NCBI GenBank assembly: GCA_937982565.1
Contig: CALJLN010000017.1
Span: forward strand, 1-64,000
Length of the DNA stretch: 64,000 bases
DNA from: UBA2421 sp002343075
Lineage (GTDB): Bacteria > Planctomycetota > Phycisphaerae > Tepidisphaerales > Tepidisphaeraceae
Direction of reading: 5' to 3'
Part shown: piece by piece, positions 17,342 through 25,464 of the stretch
Layout: each line of letters begins with the position of its first letter
How positions within the stretch are numbered: position 1 is the first letter of the stretch
The notes under the pieces: model-generated
Database searches by the model: none
What the model saw: the letters and a program-made list of their open reading frames with translations, nothing else
Told to the model about the DNA's origin: nothing
Program-made: the position numbers and the translations under genes

Positions 17342-20300
17342 TTATTCAGGTTGTGCGGAAGCAGCCACACGAGAGATCGCGGCGCGGAGAAACTCAAAAT
17401 CGACGGGCTTGGTCAGATGCTCGGCGAACCCGGCTTCCCTGCTGGCAGCGATGTCGGGTGCCGCGCCGAAGCCGCTGAGCGCGATCGCCCGCGTATTGTC
17501 GCCGCGGGCGCGTAGTTCGGTGAGAAGTTGGTGGCCCGTGCCGTCGGGAAGGCCGATGTCGCTCAGGATCAGATCAAACCGGTGAGCCTGGGCGGCTTCA
17601 ACAGCGGCGAGCTTGGTCGCCACAGTTTTCACGGTGCATCCCACCCGCCGCAACAGTCGACTGAGGATGTCGGCGGTCGCCGCGTGATCTTCCACCAACA
17701 GCACGTCCAGCGCGAGCGGACTGAGCGCGGGCGACGCGGCAAGCGGGCCTGATGGCTGCCCAGAAGGCTCCCTGCTACTCCACGGCAATGCAGGCGTCTG
17801 CACGCTTGGCGACTGGGCAATCGGCATGCAAAACGAGATCGTCGCCCCGCTGCCCGCCCCGGCACTGGCGGCGGTGATCGTGCCATTCATCTTTTCAAGC
17901 AGCGACCGCGCGATTGCCAAGCCCAGCCCCAGCCCGGTGTACTCATAACGGTGCTGCACTTCGCCCCGCTCGAACGGCTGAAAGATGTTCTGCAACTGCT
18001 CTGATGCAATACCAATTCCGGAATCAATCACAGACACGCGCAGCACACCCGGCGGTTCATTCTCGGTCACCACCGCAATGCTCCCGCCGGTGGGAGTGAA
18101 CTTCACGGCGTTGCCAATCAGATTGGATAACACCTGCCCCAGCCGGCGCGGGTCGGCCAGCACACGACTGCGCGGCGCCTGAAGCTCGGCCCGAAATGTG
18201 ATCTGCTTCCCGTCGAGCGATGCCTCGGCGTTGCGGATCGCCTGCTGAATCTGAGGATGCACGTCGCACGGCTGCAGTTCCACCTGGAAATCGCCCCGCA
18301 CCAGCCGTGTTACGTCAAGCAGATCATCGATCAAGGCCGATTCCGTCTGCACATTTCGATGCACGATATGCAAATCGGCCCGCACATCGGCGGGCAGGCG
18401 CGCATCCTCGCGCAGTACCGAAAGCAGTGCCCGCACCGGCGTGAGCGGCGTGCGCAATTCGTGGCTCAGACTGGCGATAAACCGATCCTTCGCGCGATTA
18501 GCGGCTTCGGCTTGCTCCTTGGCTTGCCGCAACGCCACTTCGGCGGTTTTCCGATGGCTAATGTCGAGAATGAACCCCTCCAGCCGCAGCAGGTTGCCCG
18601 CATCGTCATACACACCGCGGCCCTGTTCCCACATCCACCGCCAACTGCCATCGCGGTGCTTCACGCGATACTCAAACTGAAACGGCTCTTTGTTGTCGAG
18701 CGCCGTCTGCACCGCAGCCCAAACCGCATCAACATCCTGCGGTGCCAGCAGCGATGCCCAGGTGCGCGTCCCATCCACGAAATCGGATGCGTCAAACCCC
18801 ACCACTTCCACAGTCCGGTCGGAGATATACTCCATGGTCCAATCGCGGTCGTTTCGGCAGCGGTAGGTGATGCCCGGAAGGTTGGAAACCAGTGTGGCAA
18901 GCCGGCGTTCACTTTCGGCAAGGGCGGTCTGCGCCCGCATCCGCTGCGTGATATCGATGATCACGCCGATCGCACGATCAGACTGGCCATTCGGGCTGCG
19001 TAACATCGTCGCGGCGACGTGAATCCACATGACTGAGCCGTCTTTGCGGACGCATCGCTTTTCCGAGATATAGTCAGGCGTTTCGCCAGACAGCATCTGC
19101 CGAAGTTTCCGTTCGGCGTTGGCGCGGTCCGGCTCGTAGGTGATGTCGGTGGGTGTGAGCTTGAAAAGCTCTTCCCGGCTGTAGCCAGACATTTCGCAGT
19201 AACGGTCATTCACCCGCACAAAACGGCCCGTCGCGGCGTCCACCTCCACCATCCCGACAATCGCCAGCTCAAACGCCGCGCGAAACTCCGACTCGCTCTT
19301 CTTCAACTGCTGCTCGGCGGTCACCCGGTCGGTGATGTCGATCGCAGCGGAAACCACCCGTTGCGGCGCGTTGGCGGCATCGCGCAGCAATGTCGCGGCA
19401 ACGTGGATCCAGCGCTCGCTGCCATCTTTGCGAATGATGCGGCGCTGGTCGACATAATGGTCGCACTCCCCAGCCTCCATTCTCCGCGCCGTCTCAGCCA
19501 GCGGTGCCAGGTCATCGGGGTGGGTAATCTCAAATGGCGACATCTGCAGCAGTTCATCCGCGGTGTACCCGGTTATCTGGCAGAACTGTTCGTTAACGCG
19601 CTCGTATCGCCGGGTGGTGGCGTTTAACTGGGTCATGCCGACGAGCGTCAGTTCAAATGCCGCCCGAAACTGCTCGGCGGTCGCACGCTCACGCTGCTCG
19701 GCGGCGATGCGCTCGGTCACATCCATGCCCTGGCTCAATACCGACACCAACTTGCCTGACGCGTCGTAGAGCGAACTACCGTGCCAGTTCATCCACACCA
19801 TCGACCCGTCTTTCCGATGGTTCTTCACCACGATCGAATCGGTCGACGCGCGACCCGACAACAGCAGTTCGATATGTCTCATCGCATCGGGCATCGACTC
19901 CGGCGGGATCATTGGCGGGTCAAGGGTATCAAAGCGCGTACCGATCATCTCCGATGCGGTCCAACCGTAGATGCGCTCGGCGCCGCGCGACCACCGGGTG
20001 AACCTGAAATCCGGCCCCCACTCAACAATCGCGATTTCGGAGTTGTCGAGATGGCGTTCGAGCGATTCGCGCGTCGCAACGAGGCTGCTCTCGGCCACGA
20101 CACGGTCGGTAACATCCACCGCCTGCGAAAGCACTGAGATCACCTTCCCCTCGGCATCGAGCATGGCTGAGTTGTGCCATTCGCAATGAATCTCCGCTCC
20201 ATCTTTGCGATGATTGCGACAAACCGCGCTAAACCGGGGCAATCGGCCGGAAAGCAGCAGTTCCATCCTTGCCTGCAGATTGTCGAGATCATCTTTATGA

Positions 20301-20998
20301 ATAAATGGATGCTCCAGAAAATTGCTGCCGAGCATCTCGGACTCGGTGTATCCAAAGATTCGTTCGGCGCCCTCCGACCAGCGTACCCAGCGAAAGTCCG
20401 GGCCCCACTCGGTAACGGCGATCGGCGAGTTATGGATGTGAAAGTCGAGGCGGTCGCGCGCGGCGTGCATCTGCCGCTCGGCTTCCAGACGATCACTTAA
20501 CTCGACCGCGTGCGAGAAGACCGAGATCACTCGCCCCTGCTTATCCAGCAGCGCCGAATTGAACCACTGGCACCAGATCACCGCCCCCGACTTAGTATGG
20601 TTGCGATTGATTGCGGTGAATCGGGACAAGCGGCCGGCAAGCAATTGCTTCATCAACCCATCGACGCGTGCCACGTCATCGGCATGCATCATGCCCCAGC
20701 CGGGCAGATGCTTGCGGGCTTCCAGTTCTTCACGACTCCACCCGAAGATACGGTGCGCACCCTGCGACCAGCGCAGGACGCTCCCATCGACAGTCCACTC
20801 CGCAACTGCAATGGGTGAGTTATCAATGTGCGACTCGAGCCGCCCGAGAGACGAGAGCAACGCCGCCTGCTCGCCGGACTCGGCCCGGGCAAATGGCTCG
20901 GCGGCGGCGATCAGGCGGGCTATTGTCGCCGGATCGCGATCCCCGGCATGAACCCGGCGGAGCACTTCGGCAAGATTGGTCGCCGGCGACGGTGTCAT
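17342..20998 (-). CDS. Hybrid histidine kinase with six PAS domains and receiver
   Basis: 1218 residues with no signal peptide or membrane segment, so a cytoplasmic sensor. Six PAS/PAC modules lie at roughly 50-170, 180-300, 305-430, 440-560, 570-695 and 705-835. The first three are close copies (NSPIAVxEW, then WSxGAxRIFGW), and four and five are another pair (FRAAFELxxVGM). A HisKA H-box (SHELRTP, His846), a HATPase with N box (NLIGNAVKFTP) and G boxes (DSGIGI, GLGLGLAIARSLLE), and a C-terminal receiver (phosphoacceptor Asp1147 in LSDIGLPDG, conserved Lys in HLTKPVD) follow. No partner regulator gene is adjacent, so output is probably through a phosphorelay elsewhere. The ligand is unknown. 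Confidence 0.95.
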   Translation of the reverse strand: MTPSPATNLAEVLRRVHAGDRDPATIARLIAAAEPFARAESGEQAALLSSLGRLESHIDNSPIAVAEWTVDGSVLRWSQGAHRIFGWSREELEARKHLPGWGMMHADDVARVDGLMKQLLAGRLSRFTAINRNHTKSGAVIWCQWFNSALLDKQGRVISVFSHAVELSDRLEAERQMHAARDRLDFHIHNSPIAVTEWGPDFRWVRWSEGAERIFGYTESEMLGSNFLEHPFIHKDDLDNLQARMELLLSGRLPRFSAVCRNHRKDGAEIHCEWHNSAMLDAEGKVISVLSQAVDVTDRVVAESSLVATRESLERHLDNSEIAIVEWGPDFRFTRWSRGAERIYGWTASEMIGTRFDTLDPPMIPPESMPDAMRHIELLLSGRASTDSIVVKNHRKDGSMVWMNWHGSSLYDASGKLVSVLSQGMDVTERIAAEQRERATAEQFRAAFELTLVGMTQLNATTRRYERVNEQFCQITGYTADELLQMSPFEITHPDDLAPLAETARRMEAGECDHYVDQRRIIRKDGSERWIHVAATLLRDAANAPQRVVSAAIDITDRVTAEQQLKKSESEFRAAFELAIVGMVEVDAATGRFVRVNDRYCEMSGYSREELFKLTPTDITYEPDRANAERKLRQMLSGETPDYISEKRCVRKDGSVMWIHVAATMLRSPNGQSDRAIGVIIDITQRMRAQTALAESERRLATLVSNLPGITYRCRNDRDWTMEYISDRTVEVVGFDASDFVDGTRTWASLLAPQDVDAVWAAVQTALDNKEPFQFEYRVKHRDGSWRWMWEQGRGVYDDAGNLLRLEGFILDISHRKTAEVALRQAKEQAEAANRAKDRFIASLSHELRTPLTPVRALLSVLREDARLPADVRADLHIVHRNVQTESALIDDLLDVTRLVRGDFQVELQPCDVHPQIQQAIRNAEASLDGKQITFRAELQAPRSRVLADPRRLGQVLSNLIGNAVKFTPTGGSIAVVTENEPPGVLRVSVIDSGIGIASEQLQNIFQPFERGEVQHRYEYTGLGLGLAIARSLLEKMNGTITAASAGAGSGATISFCMPIAQSPSVQTPALPWSSREPSGQPSGPLAASPALSPLALDVLLVEDHAATADILSRLLRRVGCTVKTVATKLAAVEAAQAHRFDLILSDIGLPDGTGHQLLTELRARGDNTRAIALSGFGAAPDIAASREAGFAEHLTKPVDFEFLRAAISRVAASAQPE

Positions 20999-21094
20999 CT
21001 AAACCGAATAGTAGCGTTTTTACGCTCCAACGCGCGATTTTAAGCCCCAGGTGCGGCATTTCGTTGAAATAGTCAACACCCGGCGGCTACATTC

Positions 21095-22108
21095 ATGGTG
21101 ATGAGCCGTCACCCGATTCGATCCGTAGCAGTTGCCTCTGCTTTTCTTGCCGTCGTCTTCACCGCCGCTGCCCATGCGGTGATTTTGGCGCAGTCGGCCA
21201 ACCGCAACACATCGGCCCCCACCGGAGGGCTGAGCGCTGCCGGGTGGGACTTGCAGGGCCGGTGGCGCGGATTTCTCGGAACACCCATCAGCAAAAAGTT
21301 CTTCGTCACTGCAGGTCATGCCGGCGGCACCGTCGGGACGAAGTTTTTCCTCGGCAGTCGCGTCTTCACCACCACCGCAATGTGGGATGATCCAAACAGC
21401 GACCTGCGCATCTACTCCGTCAACAAGAAGTTCGACGCGTGGGCTCCGATGTACACCGGCGAACAAGAACTCGGGAAATACGCAATCCTTTTTGGCAGAG
21501 GCACGCAGCGGGGCGCAGAAGTGCGCGTCAACGGCGCACTGAAGGGCTGGGAATGGGGCACCGATGATCAGGTGCAATCGTGGGGGATCAATCGAATCGA
21601 TGAGATTGTCGATGGCAACTCGGCGGAAGGAAAACTGCTGCAGGCCGACTTTGATCTGGTCGGTGTCGACGGCGAAGGCATCATCAGCGCCGGCGACTCC
21701 GGCGGCGGCGCGTTCATCTACAACAAGGCGACCCGGCGATACGAACTGGCAGGCGTAAACTACGCCGTAGACGGGCCTTACAAACGCATCCTCAACGGCC
21801 CCGACTTCAACGCCGCACTGTTTGACCAAGGCGGGCTGTACAACGGCAACGCCTTCATCTCCGACCCGCCGGCCGACAAGCCTTCACAGATGTTCATTTC
21901 CAGAATCAGTTCCGCCCAAACATGGATCGACGGCGTCTTCTCTGGCCGCACCGCACCGACTTCGCAGGCCCAGCGCACAACCCAGGGCGTGCCCGAACCG
22001 GCGAGTGCGGGGCTGATCGCGATGGCACTAGTCGCGCTTGCCCGCAGGCGCGCCAGGCTTACCGAGCATACTCCACCGTCCGCACCTCACGCAGCACGGT
22101 CACTTTGA
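21095..22108 (+). CDS. Secreted trypsin-like (S1) serine protease with PEP-CTERM tail
   Basis: 337 residues with a signal peptide (SVAVASAFLAVVFTAAAHA). The S1 triad is readable: His75 in VTAGHAG, Asp103 in SDLRIYSV and Ser202 in SAGDSGGGAF. The oxyanion-loop GDSGG is intact, so the enzyme is probably active. A PEP-CTERM signal (VPEPASAGL, hydrophobic stretch, RRRAR) follows, but the frame then continues for 16 more residues (LTEHTPPSAPHAARSL) where PEP-CTERM proteins normally end. That extension overlaps the 3' end of rny on the other strand by 50 bases. It is divergent from the sensor kinase. Confidence 0.88.
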   Translation: MVMSRHPIRSVAVASAFLAVVFTAAAHAVILAQSANRNTSAPTGGLSAAGWDLQGRWRGFLGTPISKKFFVTAGHAGGTVGTKFFLGSRVFTTTAMWDDPNSDLRIYSVNKKFDAWAPMYTGEQELGKYAILFGRGTQRGAEVRVNGALKGWEWGTDDQVQSWGINRIDEIVDGNSAEGKLLQADFDLVGVDGEGIISAGDSGGGAFIYNKATRRYELAGVNYAVDGPYKRILNGPDFNAALFDQGGLYNGNAFISDPPADKPSQMFISRISSAQTWIDGVFSGRTAPTSQAQRTTQGVPEPASAGLIAMALVALARRRARLTEHTPPSAPHAARSL

Positions 22109-23612
22109 TCTCGCCCGGATAAGTCATTTCGCTTTCGATTCGCTTGCTGATATCCCGCGCCAGCTTCGAGGACGCGCGGTCGTCGATCAGTTTCGCGTCA
22201 ACGATGACCCGGACCTCGCGGCCAGCCTGAATCGCGTAGGCCTGACGCACGCCCTCGAAACTGGCGGCGAGGTCTTCCAGATCTTGCAGCCGTTTCACAT
22301 AGCGATCCAGACTCTCGCGACGAGCGCCCGGACGGCTCGCGCTGATCGCGTCGGCGGCCATGATGATGGGCGTGTACGGCGTGGTGCTCGGCACATCGCC
22401 GTGGTGCCCGGCAGCGGCGTTTAGAACAGCCTCGTGCTCGTTGAACTTCCGCAGGAACTCCATCCCAATAATCGGGTGGCCCCCTTCCTGATCATGGTCC
22501 ATCGCCTTGCCGATATCGTGAAGCAGCCCCGCCCGGCGGGCCAATTGGCCGTCCAACCCAAGCTCGTCGGCAATCACCTGGCTCAGATACGCCACTTCCA
22601 GGCTGTGCCGCAGCACATTCTGCCCGTAGCTGGTACGAAACTGCAGACGGCCCAGCATCGGAATGATCGGACGGGCCAGGTTGGGTAGGTTGGCTTCCTG
22701 GGCCGCGTCCTTGCCGTACTTGATCAACTGCTCATCCACCTCTTTCGTGGTTAGCGCCACGACTTCTTCGATGCGGGCAGGATGAATGCGGCCGTCCTGC
22801 ACCAGTTTTTCCAGGCTGATGCGCGCCACCTCCCTGCGGACCGGGTCAAAGCAGCTCACTACCACCAGGCCGGGGGTGTCGTCGATAATCACATCAACGC
22901 CGGTCGCTTTCTCAAACGACCGTATGTTCCGTCCCTCGCGGCCGATGACACGGCCTTTCATATCGTCGGTCGGAATCGTCACGGTCGAAACAGTGTGATC
23001 GGCGGTCTGGTCGGCGGCATACCGCTGGATCGCCTGCAGGATGATTTGACGGCTCTTGTCCTTTGCCTCTTCCTGGGTCTGCTCGGTCACACGCTGAATG
23101 ATCGCGCCGACCTCGCTCTTGCATTCGTCTTCCACCCGTTTCAGCAGCATTTCCTTCGCCTGCTCGATCGGCATGTTGGTGATCTGCAGCAGCTTCTCTT
23201 TCTGATGGCGAAGAGTTTCATCCAGATCAGTTTCCTTCTCCTTGACCGTCCGTTCCCGGCCCGTGAGCGAGCGATTCAGTTCGTCAAGATGCCGCTCCTT
23301 GGTGGAGAGCGTCTCCAGTTTTCGGTCCATCACGTCTTCACGCTTCGACAATTGCTGGTCAAGCTCGTCGAGTTTCTTGCGGGCAAGATTGTTCTCGCGC
23401 TCAAACTTCTCCTTCGACTTGAGTTGTTCCTGCTTCGCGGCAAGCTCGATTTCCTTGGCCTTGTTTTCTGCCTGCAGGCGCGACGTGTTGATGATTTCGT
23501 CCGCCTGCTGCCGCGCCTTCTTCAACGCCCCACCGGCGAGCAACTGCATGATTCCAAACAGCGCCCCCGCGCCGACAATAATCCCCACCAGAATGCCGAT
23601 CGTCAGTTCCAT
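22059..23612 (-). CDS. rny: Ribonuclease Y
   Basis: 517 residues from the ATG at 23612, which has GAGGA just upstream; an in-frame GTG at 23645 would add 11 residues in front of the membrane helix and is less likely. RNase Y starts mRNA decay by endonucleolytic cleavage at the membrane. Domains are in the expected order: an N-terminal transmembrane helix (ELTIGILVGIIVGAGALFGIM), a long coiled coil (about 35-200), a KH domain (DDMKGRVIGREGRNIRSFE) and an HD domain (HDIGKAMDHD, AAGHHGD), with the conserved C-terminal YPGEIKVTVLRE. All key residues are present. The 3' end overlaps the protease gene. Confidence 0.97.
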   Translation of the reverse strand: MELTIGILVGIIVGAGALFGIMQLLAGGALKKARQQADEIINTSRLQAENKAKEIELAAKQEQLKSKEKFERENNLARKKLDELDQQLSKREDVMDRKLETLSTKERHLDELNRSLTGRERTVKEKETDLDETLRHQKEKLLQITNMPIEQAKEMLLKRVEDECKSEVGAIIQRVTEQTQEEAKDKSRQIILQAIQRYAADQTADHTVSTVTIPTDDMKGRVIGREGRNIRSFEKATGVDVIIDDTPGLVVVSCFDPVRREVARISLEKLVQDGRIHPARIEEVVALTTKEVDEQLIKYGKDAAQEANLPNLARPIIPMLGRLQFRTSYGQNVLRHSLEVAYLSQVIADELGLDGQLARRAGLLHDIGKAMDHDQEGGHPIIGMEFLRKFNEHEAVLNAAAGHHGDVPSTTPYTPIIMAADAISASRPGARRESLDRYVKRLQDLEDLAASFEGVRQAYAIQAGREVRVIVDAKLIDDRASSKLARDISKRIESEMTYPGEIKVTVLREVRTVEYAR

Positions 23613-23750
23613 AACATCCTCAACTTCCGGCATATCCCGCAGCACGCAATACGAGTCATTGCGTACACCGAGTGCCGGCGAACAAAGAAATAGTGCAAAG
23701 AGGATGTCTGCCCGGGAGGCGTCGCTTCACCACCGGTGAGCCGACCAAGA

Positions 23751-24026
23751 TTAGGTCGGCCGCAGCCGGGGCGAATGCAAGCGTGGCATGGGTGGAGCCC
23801 GTGATGGCATATCTGCTGACAGCAAAACCCCCGCAGGCCGACCGTCAACATCACGGCGGGTGTGGTTCGCGGGGATCTGTGGCAACTCGCTCACTGCCGA
23901 GGGTCGAGCCAATTGCTCACCCATCGACCGTGACAGCCACAATCCAAGCAGCAGAGCAACGCAGACGGCCAGCGCCCAACTCAAAAAGCTGGTGACCCCT
24001 GCAAGATGTTCAGACAAAAATTCCAC
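23751..24026 (-). CDS. Possible small membrane protein
   Basis: A 91-residue frame beginning at a GTG. Residues about 10-32 form a convincing single transmembrane helix (VTSFLSWALAVCVALLLGLWL), followed by a polar basic tail. No strong ribosome-binding site is seen. The last codons overlap a 7-bp stem (GCCGACC at 23740-23746 with GGTCGGC at 23754-23760) that could be a weak terminator or the top of the rny leader. It lies about 140 bases upstream of rny on the same strand. No family is recognised. The flanks 23613-23750 and 24027-24439 show no other supportable gene. Confidence 0.4.
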   Translation of the reverse strand: MEFLSEHLAGVTSFLSWALAVCVALLLGLWLSRSMGEQLARPSAVSELPQIPANHTRRDVDGRPAGVLLSADMPSRAPPMPRLHSPRLRPT

Positions 24027-24439
24027 GGCGGCAATTCCACAGTTCAGTCACGCTCACCGCCGCCGACAAAGGGGCTTACCGCACCAAAAATCGGCGACGA
24101 GACTTCCCTGACAAACAACCTTACCCCCCGACCGGAACCTCCGGCGGGCGGCTTGGCGTCGATCGGCCCTCAATAGCGGCCAGCAATCGATCCACCAACC
24201 TTCTATCATAGCCCCCATCTTAAGTCTTGCCAAGAAAACGAGTTTCGATGCGCGTTTTGTGGCTTGCTGCCTGGCAGCCGGCTTCTTAGTCGCCAACTTC
24301 CCGCCCGCAGGCATGCGCGGATACAGTCTGGGACAAAGTGCCCTCCTGCCCCGCTGGTGCGCATGTTCGTAAAAGAAATGCTCGATTCCGCACCCTCCGC
24401 CCGACCGACGCGCGTTATGGTTTTCGCTGGAGGAACGCC

Positions 24440-24580
24440 TTGAACGCATCAAACACCGGCCAAACACCGTGGCGCGCCCGCTTTGGGGCGGTCATGTTCG
24501 CCGCGGTAGCTTTGGCTGCACCGGCTTACCGTCGGCCCCGCCGCGGGCGCCCAGTTTGCGACTGTGCAGGCGGCGATTAA
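24440..24580 (+). pseudogene. Out-of-frame signal-peptide start of the pectinesterase
   Basis: TTG at 24440 has GGAGGA five bases upstream and opens a signal peptide (FGAVMFAAVALAAPAY) in frame 2. The mature enzyme (VGPAAGAQFATVQAAINS) is in frame 0 from about 24534. One extra base after the TAC near 24525 would restore a normal AYA-VG cleavage site. As it stands, the signal frame runs to a TAA at 24578-24580. Confidence 0.7.
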
Positions 24581-25457
24581 TTCGATCCCCGCCGACACAA
24601 CTCAGCGGCACATCATCACCATCGCGCCGGGAACGTATACCGAACAAATCCGCGTCAACAAGCCCCTGGTAACCCTCCGCGGCGTCGGCGCCACGCCGGG
24701 GGCGACGGTGCTGACCTTCAACCAGGTTGCACAGCCGGGCAATCCGCTGGCCAATGCCAGCACGGCAATCCAGTCAAAGGACTTCATCGCCGACAATCTC
24801 ACGTTCGAAAACAGCGCCGGGGACAATACCGGCCAGGCGCTGGCGATGTACGTCAGGGCCGATCGCGCGATTTTCAATAACGTCCGCTTTCTCGGCTGGC
24901 AGGACACATTGAGATCAGAAACGGGCCGGCATTACTTTCTGAATTGCTATGTCGAGGGCGATGTCGATTTTGTCTACGGCAAGGGCCAGGCGTTTTTTGA
25001 GAATTGTACGCTTTTCGCCAAGTCGGGCGGATACGTCACCGCACAGGCGCGCGAAGGACCGACAGAGACCAATGGCTTTGTCTTTTACCGCGCGACGGTG
25101 ACGGGTTCGGCGCCGGCGGGAAGTGTCTATCTCGGACGGCCATGGCAGGCCTACTCGCGATCGATCTTTATCGAGAGCAGCCTCGGCAATGTCATCAACG
25201 CCGCTGGATGGTCGGCGTGGGCGGGAAACAGCAATCACCTCACCAGCTTTTTCGCAGAACACGCCAACACCGGCCCCGGTGCCGCGGGCAGCCGGCCTGC
25301 ATGGACGTTCCAACTGGGCCCAAACGACATCGCCCCCTATTCCCGCCAGAACTGGCTGAGCGGCAGCGACGGCTGGGACCCGGCTGCCGCGGTCCCCGAG
25401 CCAGGGTTGGCCCTGCTCGGAATGATCGTTCCGATCCTCTGCTCACGAAGAAAGTAA
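24564..25457 (+). CDS. Pectinesterase (CE8) with PEP-CTERM tail, frameshifted from its signal peptide
   Basis: 297 residues from the first in-frame GTG; the domain really begins about 10 codons earlier. Pectinesterase removes methyl esters from polygalacturonate, preparing it for lyases. The CE8 beta-helix signatures are intact: GQALAMYVRADRAI, FLGWQDTL (catalytic Asp), GDVDFVYGKGQAFFENC (second Asp) and YLGRPWQAYSR (catalytic Arg). The end is a PEP-CTERM signal (VPEPGLALLG, hydrophobic, SRRK). A separate frame upstream supplies a good signal peptide with a ribosome-binding site, so a single-base shift has split the gene, or the read has an error. It precedes the pectate lyase by seven bases, evidently one transcript. 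Confidence 0.85.
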   Translation: MQAAINSIPADTTQRHIITIAPGTYTEQIRVNKPLVTLRGVGATPGATVLTFNQVAQPGNPLANASTAIQSKDFIADNLTFENSAGDNTGQALAMYVRADRAIFNNVRFLGWQDTLRSETGRHYFLNCYVEGDVDFVYGKGQAFFENCTLFAKSGGYVTAQAREGPTETNGFVFYRATVTGSAPAGSVYLGRPWQAYSRSIFIESSLGNVINAAGWSAWAGNSNHLTSFFAEHANTGPGAAGSRPAWTFQLGPNDIAPYSRQNWLSGSDGWDPAAAVPEPGLALLGMIVPILCSRRK

Positions 25458-25464
25458 GCCCCAG

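Noticed and set aside
22782..23693. 303-codon plus-strand frame
   Set aside because: Antisense to ribonuclease Y, whose KH and HD motifs are unmistakable.
24054..24467. 137-codon minus-strand frame
   Set aside because: Arg/Cys-rich translation covering the promoter and start of the pectinesterase; no domain or start signal.
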